The notes beneath the pieces were generated by a model. That model made no database searches and was not told the origin of the DNA. It saw nothing but the letters and a program-made list of their open reading frames with translations. 53,163 nucleotides of DNA from Burkholderiales bacterium (GTDB lineage Bacteria; Pseudomonadota; Gammaproteobacteria; Burkholderiales; UBA11063), in assembly GCA_019748155.1 (NCBI GenBank), contig JAIEPY010000015.1:1-53163 (forward strand). Reading direction: 5' to 3'. Shown here piece after piece: positions 8,926 through 17,582 of the stretch. Numbering within the stretch: position 1 is the stretch's first letter; each line of letters begins with the position of its first letter. A program made the position numbers and the translations under genes.

Positions 8926-9915
8926 TCAGTTTAGAGGTAAAATCTCACCAATAGCTAATTCACAAAGCCGTTGATCTGGCGCATTAAATAGCTGCCGGGT
9001 TTTTTCAATTGGTTCTCTAAGCGGCTCATCAGATAAAATAAAGGTTGCATAATGCATTGGTATCAGATGTCGAGCCCCTAAATCAAGATAAGCCTGATAA
9101 GCTTCTTCTGGATTTAAGTGACTGCTTTGCATGATATAACGCGGGGTATAAGCACCGATCCCGATCAGTGCATAATCAATCGTCGGGAAAAATTGCCCAA
9201 TCTCCTGAAAATGCCCACCATAGGCACTATCACCCATAAAATAAATCGTCTGCGCCTGAGACTGGATAATAAAACTGCCCCACAGACGGATATTGCGGTC
9301 TTTTAGCGTACGGTTTGACCAATGTTGTGCAGGCATAAAATAGAACTTAATCCCATCATCAGAGATGGGAAACTGTTGATACCAACCAGCTTCAACTATC
9401 TGATTACTAATTTTCCAACTGCGTAATAATTCCGCAGTTGCTAATCCACAATATACTTTGGCATGTGGGTTCAGCTGAGTCAGTTTACACAGTGTTTTTT
9501 TGTCAAGATGATCATAATGAGCGTGACTAATCAAGATATAATCAATAGGTTGATATTTTTCAGGGCTAAATGGAATTTTAGCACGACGTTTAACTAAGGG
9601 GATTTTGCCAAAAATTGGGTCAATAATGATGTTTTTACCATTTAATGTCAGTAAAAAACTGGCATGACCTAGCCAAGTAATTTTAGGTATCTCATTACAA
9701 AAAAGTTGCGGGTCTTCAATCAGAGGAACATGGTAACGTGAGTAGCGGTTGAGAGTTTTTTGTGGTCGATAGCTAAACTGCCAGCGCAAAATCTGTTTCC
9801 AGTGGGGTGGCGTACTTGCCTGATAATTTCTAAATTTACCATCTCTGATTTCATTACCCGGATATTCAGGCTTGATAGTTGTTAGCTCTGGATTGTTTAA
9901 ATATTCAAACATCAT
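8926..9915 (-). CDS. MBL-fold hydrolase, NAPE-PLD/RomA-like
   Basis: This 329-residue metallo-beta-lactamase-fold protein has TWLGHASFLL, the metal motif ISHAHYDHLDKKTL, MPAQHWSNRT and YFMGDSAYG, typical of the N-acyl-phosphatidylethanolamine phospholipase D-like group. Such enzymes act on phosphodiester or lipid substrates, but bacterial members are poorly defined. Its ATG overlaps the ruvX stop (TGATG), so it is the last gene of the smc-yqgE-ruvX operon. A cytoplasmic location is likely as no signal peptide is seen. Substrate unknown. Confidence 0.85.
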   Translation of the reverse strand: MMFEYLNNPELTTIKPEYPGNEIRDGKFRNYQASTPPHWKQILRWQFSYRPQKTLNRYSRYHVPLIEDPQLFCNEIPKITWLGHASFLLTLNGKNIIIDPIFGKIPLVKRRAKIPFSPEKYQPIDYILISHAHYDHLDKKTLCKLTQLNPHAKVYCGLATAELLRSWKISNQIVEAGWYQQFPISDDGIKFYFMPAQHWSNRTLKDRNIRLWGSFIIQSQAQTIYFMGDSAYGGHFQEIGQFFPTIDYALIGIGAYTPRYIMQSSHLNPEEAYQAYLDLGARHLIPMHYATFILSDEPLREPIEKTRQLFNAPDQRLCELAIGEILPLN

Positions 9916-10346
9916 CAGATTTCGGAAAAATAGGTTTGTAAGATTGCACAGGCAGCCAACTGGTCTAATTTACCTTTTTGTGCTTTGCCATAGATTGCCT
10001 GCTCTTCTAACAGCATCGCGGCATCTGTAGAGCTAAAATCTTCCGCTATCAATGTCACGGGTAAATTAAATTTACGCCCCAGCCGTTTGGCAAAATTATT
10101 AATGGTATTAATCAGCTGAATTTTTTGTGGATCATCACTAGCGCTGGGAATCCCGACTACCAGTAACTGCGGCTGCCATTTTGTTATGAGTTCTTCCAGC
10201 TGGTCGATTTTATTCCACATTCCTTCACCAGTAATCGTCACCAAGGGATGAGCAATTTTTAACATGGTATTACCGGTTGCAACTCCGATTCGAGCTTCGC
10301 CATAATCAAAGCCCATTAGCACCAAATTAGCCGCTTTTTCAGGCAT
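9915..10346 (-). CDS. ruvX: RuvX/YqgF RNase H-fold nuclease, 16S rRNA 5' processing
   Basis: About 143 residues. GFDYGEARIGVATG at the start holds the first catalytic Asp; LLVVGIPSAS and LIAEDFSSTDA follow, then a C-terminal DQLAACAILQTYF with the last Asp. YqgF is an essential RNase H-fold nuclease that matures the 16S rRNA 5' end. I prefer the ATG at 10346, which overlaps the yqgE end by 8 bases. An upstream in-frame start at 10379 would add 11 hydrophobic residues read from inside yqgE. The yqgE-yqgF pairing is conserved in proteobacteria. Confidence 0.93.
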   Translation of the reverse strand: MPEKAANLVLMGFDYGEARIGVATGNTMLKIAHPLVTITGEGMWNKIDQLEELITKWQPQLLVVGIPSASDDPQKIQLINTINNFAKRLGRKFNLPVTLIAEDFSSTDAAMLLEEQAIYGKAQKGKLDQLAACAILQTYFSEI

Positions 10347-10896
10347 TACCACCGCCATTAAAATCATAATAGGCCACATTATCGATTCCAGCTAAACTTA
10401 AAGCTAACTGATAACGCTCTTGTGGCGTAACGACCGCTAGAATACGGCTGGCTGGGTTATCAATCACTAACCAATTATTAAAACGTACTTCACGTTCTAA
10501 TTGAAAACTATCCCACATGCAGTAACCAGCAGTGAGCATTACTGGCTTAACCACATCGTCTTGTGCCATTTGTTGGATCTTGTGTCGGCTACCAGTTAAA
10601 ACCCAGCCAAATTCATCTTCATCGCTCTCATGCAGCACAAACCCAGTTTCCAATTCGACTGGTCCGCCAAAATACAAGGGAATTTTACCCCACTGGTTTT
10701 TGTATTGGTTAAAATCTAAATTAGATAATTTACGCTTATCATCAGGTAAATGCTTATTTATAATCACACCAACCGCGCCACTTACCGTGCTATGCTCAGT
10801 AATATAGATTACGCTTTGTCCAAACACATCATCCCTAATTGAGGGGGTGGCAATCAAACATTTGCCTTTTAAGTTATTATTTAATTCAATATTCAT
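10339..10896 (-). CDS. yqgE: YqgE/AlgH family protein
   Basis: A 185-residue YqgE (DUF179) protein, recognised by LKGKCLIATPSIRDDVFGQSVIYI at the start, GGPVELETGFVLH and MLTAGYCMWDSFQLEREV. The biochemical role is unknown; the gene is commonly paired with ruvX, as here with an 8-base overlap. It lies 31 bases downstream of smc, so it is probably co-transcribed. Confidence 0.93.
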   Translation of the reverse strand: MNIELNNNLKGKCLIATPSIRDDVFGQSVIYITEHSTVSGAVGVIINKHLPDDKRKLSNLDFNQYKNQWGKIPLYFGGPVELETGFVLHESDEDEFGWVLTGSRHKIQQMAQDDVVKPVMLTAGYCMWDSFQLEREVRFNNWLVIDNPASRILAVVTPQERYQLALSLAGIDNVAYYDFNGGGNA

Positions 10897-10927
10897 CTTT
10901 ATTTATCTCTCTTTTAATTCTTTTATT

Positions 10928-13900
10928 CTACGCAACGGGAGCAACTTCGGTATCCAGCGCATGTTTAACTGCATCAATCAAACTCACGCTCACCACCGTT
11001 GAAACACCTTTTTCCTGCATGGTAACGCCCACCAACTGATCTGCCATCTCCATCGCCAAACGATTATGCGAAATATAAACAAACTGCGTTTTAGAAGATA
11101 ACTCTTGTACTAAATTACAAAAGCGCTGCGTATTAGCATCGTCCAAAGGTGCATCAACTTCATCTAGAAGACAGAATGGAGCTGGATTTAAACTAAATAA
11201 CGCAAAAATAAAGCTCATTGCAGCTAGGGCTTTTTCTCCACCCGATAGCAGGTGAATTGTGGAGTTTTTCTTCCCCGGTGGCTCAGCAAAAATTTGCACC
11301 CCAGCGATCAAAATGTCCTTATCCGTCAGCGCCAAACGCGCATCGCCACCACCAAATAATGTCCTGAAGTATACCACAATTGCCTGATTTAACTTCTCAA
11401 AAGTGCTTTGGAGTAAGGTTCTGGTTTCACCATCAATATGTTCAATCGCATCTCTCAATGTCGCAGTAGCCGTTTGTAAATCCTCAATCTGACTGAATAA
11501 CTCCTGCTCTTTGGTCGAAGCTTTAGTCAAATCTTCAATCGCCTTCAGATTCACTAGGCCTAGTGCTGCAATCTGTTGCTCCAATTCGCGACAAGCTGAG
11601 CTCAATGCGCTCAGGCTTTGCTGGTTTTGCGTTAGCATCTCTTCCAGCTCAGGAATAGTCAGCTCTAATTTAGCTAAATTTTCCTGATAGGTTGAGAGTA
11701 AAATCTGCTGTTCTTGCTGCTTAAATTTAGTTTGGTTAATTTTTTCCAAATTGCGCTGGTAATTACTATTTAGGGATGACGCCTGATTTTTCAAGCCTAT
11801 GATTTTATTCGATAATTGATCCAACCCCTGCTGGGTTTCTTGCATCTGCGCAGCAATCTCAGCAATCTGTTGTTGCAACTGCATGATTTCTTGTGCCTGA
11901 TCATTGCTATTAAAACTTTGGCGCTCGTGAGTTAATTCGGCTAATTTTTGCGCTGCGGCTGCTAAATAAAGCTTTTTCTCTTCGCTCAAATTTTGCGCAT
12001 TGAGCTTCTGTTGTTGTAACAACTGATTATCAATAATATAACGATTAATTTTATTATCCAAATCCTGCAGTTTATTTTTAGCTAATTGCAAGGCGGTCTC
12101 ATGCTCCAAGCGTTCCATTTCGATATCTTGAGCAGCCAAATCCAACTCTTCATGCGCCAGATGTTTATCCTCAAGCTGTAGCTCCAGCTCCTGAATCTCG
12201 AGATCCAAATGACTGATTTCATGGGTGAGTAACTCTGACTCTTGTGCTACTCGCTCCTGATGGCGTTTGTTTTGCACATAAATTTGTTCCTGCTTGGTAA
12301 ATTCAAGCTGCAAATCATGTTTTTTCACCAATAAACGCTTATGCTTAGCATCCAGACTGATAATATCATTGTGTAGTTGTTGCTGAAACTGTTGCTGGGC
12401 GGTAAGCTTTGCTTGCAATTCGTCGGAAACATCACTCAAGCGCAATTGCTCCGATTCTTCTTGCTGTAACTGCTGCTGGTATTGCAGCAAGCTATGCCCA
12501 TCACTATTGGCATGATAACGAATAAAATCGCGGCTTGCCAAGTGTCCATCTCGAGTAACACCATATTGTCCTGACGCAAGTTTTCTATGTTGCCCAATAT
12601 CATCGAGCAAACAATAGTTATTCAAATATCCAAAAACACCCTGTAAATTCTCATCACGGAGTTTGAGGCATTCACTCAGGCTACCAGCTTGAACCGCAAT
12701 AGCTTGCGAGCTACTTAGCCAAATATTCAAAGCCTGTTTCGGGGTGGTGTTTAATTCCGTCAAATCCGCCAACACTTTGGACTGCAATAAATCCCCCAGC
12801 GCTACTTCAAGGACAGGTTCATAACCTGCTTCAACTTCCAGTGCCTGCCAGAGTTCGCTTACTACTTTAGTAAATAGCGTATCGCTATTATCGGCATCAT
12901 TTTTGCTAGAGAGTAAGTCATTTAAAGTCGCAATTTTGGCATTGCTTCCAGCTAATAATTGCTGTTGTTGATTAAGTTCACGCTGTAGGTTTTCAACTTG
13001 TTGTTTATATTGTTCTGCTTGTTGGTTTTTCTGTTCAAGCGAGCTTTCATTGATCAACAAATCTTCGGCAACCAGCTCAATTTCTTCTTTGATAAAATGA
13101 TAATTTTGATCAAAATCGAGGGTATTCCCCTCTTCCAGCAAGCGCGCCAGACGGGTACTTAGATTAGTTTTTTGCTGTTGTTTATGGCGTAAATTATTTT
13201 GTAATAAATCCAGCTCATGCTTGAGTTTAGCACTGCCGCTTTGCCGATTACTTACTTGCTCGGCAATTTGATTATATTTATCTTGCTGGGTTTCAACAAG
13301 TTGCTGCTGCTCTTCTCGGCACAAGGTTTGTTCACTGATTTCAAATTGATTATCGGCGATTTTCTCGGCAATATTTTCGCTTTGGATGGCTAATTCTTCA
13401 ATCTCGTGCTTAATTTCCTGCTCTTTAGCCGCCAAATCAGTTGATTCATTCTCAAAACGCTTGAGCAAATCACTATAATGTTTATAGCGTTCTTCCACTC
13501 GCGCCAAAGCAGTTCGCAGCTCATTGAACTGTTGCATCAAATCTTGTAAGCGCTGTTCTTGAATAGCTTTTTTATCTTGTTCAACGGTTAGGTTCTGGTT
13601 AACTTCTTCAAGCTGATAACCCAAAACCCGGAGTTCATCTTCGCAATGTTGAATAAATTGGTTAGCTTCCGCCAAAATCTTATTTGCATCATGAACTTTA
13701 ATCGCCATTACCAATGTTTGCTTGGTATTCAGCTCCTGATTAAGCCGCTGATGCAGCTCAGCTACTTGTGCCTGCTCTTTGAGTGTGGATAATTGTTTGA
13801 TGATTTCACTATGAATATCTTCTAGCCGCTGTAAATTTTCGGCGGTATCACTCAGCCGCTGCAGGGTTTCTTTGCGTTTTTCACGATATTTGGAAACTCC

Positions 13901-14404
13901 GGCAGCTTCTTCGATATACAAGCGCATATCTTCTGGCTTGGATTCGATAATCCGACTGATCATGCCCTGCTCAATTACCGCATAGCCTTTGGTACCAACT
14001 CCAGTACCTAAAAATAGCTCGTTGATGTCTTTACGTCGTACTTGTTGATTATTGATATAGTAATTAGATTCGCCCTGCCGTGAAATCAGGCGTTTGATGG
14101 AGATTTCATCATAAGTATTCCATAAACCGTACAATGATTTGGCGCTATTGTCAAAAATAAGCTCAACCGTTGCCCGTGATACCGCTTTTCGCTTCAGAGA
14201 ACCATTAAAAATCACATCCAGCATTGAATCTCCGCGTAGCTGTTTCGCAGATGACTCACCCAATACCCAGCGCACCGCATCAATCACATTCGATTTACCG
14301 CAACCATTTGGCCCGACAATCCCAACTAATTGACCATGAACTTCGATAGCGGTACTATCAACAAAGGACTTAAACCCGGATAATTTAATTTGCTGTAACT
14401 TCAT
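10928..14404 (-). CDS. smc: Chromosome segregation ATPase SMC
   Basis: A full-length 1158-residue SMC. The N-terminal Walker A is GPNGCGKSNVIDAVRWVLGE near residue 30. Long Gln/Glu-rich coiled coils flank a hinge around residues 500-660. Near the C-terminus are the ABC signature LLSGGEKALAAMSFIFALF and Walker B FCLLDEVDAPLDDAN. It compacts and aligns the chromosome, normally with ScpA and ScpB, which are not in this window. Having SMC rather than MukBEF argues against an enterobacterial host. It leads the smc-yqgE-ruvX-MBL operon. Confidence 0.97.
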   Translation of the reverse strand: MKLQQIKLSGFKSFVDSTAIEVHGQLVGIVGPNGCGKSNVIDAVRWVLGESSAKQLRGDSMLDVIFNGSLKRKAVSRATVELIFDNSAKSLYGLWNTYDEISIKRLISRQGESNYYINNQQVRRKDINELFLGTGVGTKGYAVIEQGMISRIIESKPEDMRLYIEEAAGVSKYREKRKETLQRLSDTAENLQRLEDIHSEIIKQLSTLKEQAQVAELHQRLNQELNTKQTLVMAIKVHDANKILAEANQFIQHCEDELRVLGYQLEEVNQNLTVEQDKKAIQEQRLQDLMQQFNELRTALARVEERYKHYSDLLKRFENESTDLAAKEQEIKHEIEELAIQSENIAEKIADNQFEISEQTLCREEQQQLVETQQDKYNQIAEQVSNRQSGSAKLKHELDLLQNNLRHKQQQKTNLSTRLARLLEEGNTLDFDQNYHFIKEEIELVAEDLLINESSLEQKNQQAEQYKQQVENLQRELNQQQQLLAGSNAKIATLNDLLSSKNDADNSDTLFTKVVSELWQALEVEAGYEPVLEVALGDLLQSKVLADLTELNTTPKQALNIWLSSSQAIAVQAGSLSECLKLRDENLQGVFGYLNNYCLLDDIGQHRKLASGQYGVTRDGHLASRDFIRYHANSDGHSLLQYQQQLQQEESEQLRLSDVSDELQAKLTAQQQFQQQLHNDIISLDAKHKRLLVKKHDLQLEFTKQEQIYVQNKRHQERVAQESELLTHEISHLDLEIQELELQLEDKHLAHEELDLAAQDIEMERLEHETALQLAKNKLQDLDNKINRYIIDNQLLQQQKLNAQNLSEEKKLYLAAAAQKLAELTHERQSFNSNDQAQEIMQLQQQIAEIAAQMQETQQGLDQLSNKIIGLKNQASSLNSNYQRNLEKINQTKFKQQEQQILLSTYQENLAKLELTIPELEEMLTQNQQSLSALSSACRELEQQIAALGLVNLKAIEDLTKASTKEQELFSQIEDLQTATATLRDAIEHIDGETRTLLQSTFEKLNQAIVVYFRTLFGGGDARLALTDKDILIAGVQIFAEPPGKKNSTIHLLSGGEKALAAMSFIFALFSLNPAPFCLLDEVDAPLDDANTQRFCNLVQELSSKTQFVYISHNRLAMEMADQLVGVTMQEKGVSTVVSVSLIDAVKHALDTEVAPVA

Positions 14405-14435
14405 TCAACCATAACTTTTATTAAAACAGTCCGTT

Positions 14436-14444
14436 ATTATAGCA
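14436..14444 (-). promoter_or_regulatory. Extended -10 promoter of smc operon
   Basis: The minus strand reads TGCTATAAT 32 bases before the smc ATG, a perfect extended -10. The -35 region is poor. The same nonamer precedes trxA, msrA and the lacI-type gene. Confidence 0.55.
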
Positions 14445-14490
14445 AATTGATGAGCTAACTATGGCTATCTTAATTACAATGCCAATGAAA

Positions 14491-15408
14491 TTAGTGCATT
14501 ACTAAATTTTCATCTAAATTTAACCGCAACATGCATTTATTAATGAAATCAATGAATATTTCCGTACGGGCATTTTTACCTTCCGGGTTTATCAATAAAT
14601 AGTAGTCAAATCCAGGGATGTAACTATCTGGCAGTACTTGGACGACGAGACCAGCTTCAATATCATTTTTCATCATAATATCCATACCGGCACCTATCAT
14701 TACCCCAGTTTGTGTAAGTTCTTGATCATGTATACTGCTATTCTGTATGATTCTATATTTAGAATTAAAGATTTCCCGATGTCCAGTTTTTTTATTAATT
14801 AAATAAATCTTTTTATCCACAACCTCATTGTCCAATGGTATCCCTATGATTGGGTGATCTTTAATTTGCTCTTGCTTAACTGGTAAGCCAAATTTCTTTA
14901 TGTATTCTGGATAACAATAAAATATAATTTTTGTACGACATAATAGCCGCATTTTCTGAGAGCTTTTTAATGGTCGGTGATTTATGATTGCCAAATCGAA
15001 ATTATCTTTGATTAAATTTATTTCCCGGTTTTCATAAGTCAAGTTTAATGAGATTTTAGGATGTTGAGTCAGAAAACCTGCCAAATGAGGGGTAATAATT
15101 TTCAAGGCGAAACATGGTGGCAATAATACATTGATGCGTCCACTGATTTCATTACGACTACTTTCCATGTTAATAATTGTTTGATTAAACTCGGTTTCAA
15201 GATTATAAAATTTATCATAAAGCTGTTTACCCAAACTTGATAATTGCAGATGACGAGTATCACGCTTAAGAAGCACTAAGTTTAATTCTTTTTCTAGCTT
15301 TTGAATTTTTCTAGTTAAATTAGAAGAGCTTATACCAGTATATCTTGATGCATCTGCGAAGCTGCCTAACTTGACGATTTTTATGAAATAGATCAATTCA
15401 TCATACAT
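14491..15408 (-). CDS. LysR-family transcriptional regulator
   Basis: A 305-residue LysR-type regulator. The winged helix is at residues 1-60 (DELIYFIKIVKLGSFADASR, then ISSSNLTRKIQKLEKELN), followed by a periplasmic-binding-protein-like effector domain from about residue 90 (GRINVLLPPCFALKIITPHL). It has the CrgA/DsdC-like LTTR size. It is divergent from the lipoprotein gene at 15707 across 298 bases that include a MITE-like element. It might control that gene, but no LysR box was identified. The effector is unknown. Confidence 0.9.
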   Translation of the reverse strand: MYDELIYFIKIVKLGSFADASRYTGISSSNLTRKIQKLEKELNLVLLKRDTRHLQLSSLGKQLYDKFYNLETEFNQTIINMESSRNEISGRINVLLPPCFALKIITPHLAGFLTQHPKISLNLTYENREINLIKDNFDLAIINHRPLKSSQKMRLLCRTKIIFYCYPEYIKKFGLPVKQEQIKDHPIIGIPLDNEVVDKKIYLINKKTGHREIFNSKYRIIQNSSIHDQELTQTGVMIGAGMDIMMKNDIEAGLVVQVLPDSYIPGFDYYLLINPEGKNARTEIFIDFINKCMLRLNLDENLVMH

Positions 15409-15468
15409 TCCTATGGAGTCCTAAAAAGTTAGATAAATACCGTATGACTTATCATGGCGCCTATCCTA

Positions 15469-15560
15469 GTGTAACAGTTATAAAACATTATTGCACACAA
15501 TAATCAAGCACTAATCAATTGCATGATTATTCAATATTTTTACTTTTATAGCTGTTACAC
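15469..15560. repeat. 92-bp MITE-like element with TA flanks
   Basis: The left end GTGTAACAGTTATAAAA (15469-15485) and the reverse complement of 15544-15560 match at 16 of 17 bases. Both ends are bordered by TA (15467-15468 and 15561-15562), as expected for a target duplication made by an IS630/Tc1-type transposase. The inside holds no gene, only short hairpins such as ATTATTG-CACA-CAATAAT (15487-15504). It is a non-autonomous element candidate inserted upstream of the first lipoprotein gene. Confidence 0.6.
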
Positions 15561-15706
15561 TAAGTGGAAGGTCAACAATTGCGACAGGAAGCATTTCACC
15601 GATTGACATAAATAAATTAAGGCGGGATATTTTGTTATTTAATGAAGCTCGATAGCCACAGCGCAGCGGGGTATCTTCATTTGAATTATTAGAGGGGTAC
15701 TTAATC

Positions 15707-17308
15707 ATGATTATTTCAAATTCAAACACGTCATTTTATGAGTTTTTCATACAAATACTAAGTAAATTTGTACGTGATACAAAAATATTGCCACTAGCAA
15801 TCTTATCTATATTTTTAATCGCTATCACTGCTTGTGGTAGTGGAAGTAGCAGTTACAATAACCCTACTACCAATACAAATGACGTCTCTTTACAATCAAT
15901 TACACTCACACCAGTTATTTCACCAAATACAACTGCATATCAATCCGCTAGCGTTAGTCCTATAAGTGTGCCGTTAGGGATAACTCAATTATTTGTTGCA
16001 ACTGGCTTTTATTCTGATGGTAGCAAGAGAGACATTACTTCTTCTGTAACCTGGACGTCATCCCAAACCTCGTTTGCTACAATAAATAACTCCCCGGGAT
16101 TAAATGGAGTGCTAACCCCAGTTGCACCAGGCATTACAATAGTCTCGGCAACGATTGATACCTTTTCAGAGAGTATCAGCGTAACAATAACTAATGCATT
16201 TTTAAAATCAATAAATGTGACTCCAGCTCGCGCTAGCACACAGTTAGGGATAAATAAACAATTTACCGCAATTGGTACATATTCTGATGAAACTACACGA
16301 GACATTACTAACGCAGCAACATGGTCATCATCTTTTCCTTCAGTTTCTACGGTAAGTAATACACCAGGTAGTAAGGGACTAGTAACCCCAGTCGGATTTG
16401 GCTATGACTTTATTGATGCGACTTTATATGGCATAACAAATTCTGGTGAGCTATTAGTAACTAATACAGCCTTCGAATCAACTGTTTGGGCATATGTCGC
16501 GAATCAATCTGCGGGTAATGCAGTGTCATACTGCAGCATAAATATTGCTGGTTCTTTATCTGAATGTATGAGCACGGGTAGTGGCTTTGCGAATCCAAAT
16601 GGAATCGCAATTAACAATGGTTATGCCTATATTAACAATATATCCAATAATTCAGTATCACTTTGTTCTGTAGATCCTGTTCTAGGTTCTTTAAGTGGAT
16701 GTATTACCACCGCCAGCGGAACTCCTTTTGCTGCTCCAAGTCAGTTAGTGATTAATAATGGATTTGCCTTTATTGATAATATTGGTAATAACACCGTAGT
16801 TGTTTGTAGCGTAAATCCTAGTAGTGGTGCGCTATTTGCATGTAACGATAGCGGTGTTGGCAGCATCTTTAATGGACCAAGTGGATTGGCAATTAAGAAT
16901 GGATTTGCATATATTGCAAATCAAAATAGTTCCATAGTGACACAATGTGCCGTAAACCCTGCAACAGGAGCATTTTCAGGGTGCGTTAACAGTAGCGCGA
17001 CCGGTTTGTCTGGTGCATTTGGGTTTGCAATAGAGAATGGCTTTGCCTACATTGCTAATCAATTTAGTAATACGGTGTCAGTTTGTAAGGTAAATCCTGT
17101 AACTGGTGCTTTATCCGGATGTGGTTACACGGGCATAGGATTTGGTAGTCCGAAAGGCATTGCCATCAGAAATGGATTTGCTTATATTACTAATCAAAGT
17201 AGTGGCGATGTAATAAGCTGTGCGGCAAATTCAAGCACAGGACTTTTAACCAGTTGTAATGTTACTGGTAATGGTTTTAATAATCCAGTAGGAATTGCAA
17301 CCAACTGA
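15707..17308 (+). CDS. Lipoprotein with two Ig-like (Big_2) domains and a six-bladed propeller (copy 1)
   Basis: A 533-residue surface or periplasmic protein. A long basic n-region leads to a lipobox ending ITAC (Cys43). Two bacterial Ig-like domains follow (about residues 63-160 and 165-255), each with a YSDGS/YSDET segment and a TW core. Six repeats of about 45 residues come next (about 258-533), each with GFAYIANQ-like strands and a C-x10/11-C pair, as in CSVNPSSGALFAC. The repeats look like beta-propeller blades of the YncE/YVTN type. GAGGGG upstream serves as ribosome-binding site. The C-terminal third is nearly identical to the next gene. Function unknown; adhesion or surface binding is a guess. 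Confidence 0.75.
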   Translation: MIISNSNTSFYEFFIQILSKFVRDTKILPLAILSIFLIAITACGSGSSSYNNPTTNTNDVSLQSITLTPVISPNTTAYQSASVSPISVPLGITQLFVATGFYSDGSKRDITSSVTWTSSQTSFATINNSPGLNGVLTPVAPGITIVSATIDTFSESISVTITNAFLKSINVTPARASTQLGINKQFTAIGTYSDETTRDITNAATWSSSFPSVSTVSNTPGSKGLVTPVGFGYDFIDATLYGITNSGELLVTNTAFESTVWAYVANQSAGNAVSYCSINIAGSLSECMSTGSGFANPNGIAINNGYAYINNISNNSVSLCSVDPVLGSLSGCITTASGTPFAAPSQLVINNGFAFIDNIGNNTVVVCSVNPSSGALFACNDSGVGSIFNGPSGLAIKNGFAYIANQNSSIVTQCAVNPATGAFSGCVNSSATGLSGAFGFAIENGFAYIANQFSNTVSVCKVNPVTGALSGCGYTGIGFGSPKGIAIRNGFAYITNQSSGDVISCAANSSTGLLTSCNVTGNGFNNPVGIATN

Positions 17309-17582
17309 ACTTTCGGTAGTTCTCAATTCTTTATAGTAAAAGATAGAAAAGGAGTTCAAAATGTTTTAACTGAAACACATGCGCAATAATAAATTTATGT
17401 TGTCGGAAATTGGGTAGTTGCTTTCGTTCATAAATATTAGTACATAACTTGTTTCAGGTTTTATTCCTCGTAGCTCTACTACACAGATAAACATGGTAAA
17501 GCGACACGACAATTTGTTAACATTATTCTGAAGATACCTTGCTGCTCTGTGGCTGGGAATTTCATTTGTGGAGTATTTAATC

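Noticed and set aside
1060-14433. Shared ATAACGGAC in the cassette palindrome and just after the smc -10
   Set aside because: Only nine bases, and the smc site lacks the second palindrome arm, so co-regulation is not supported.
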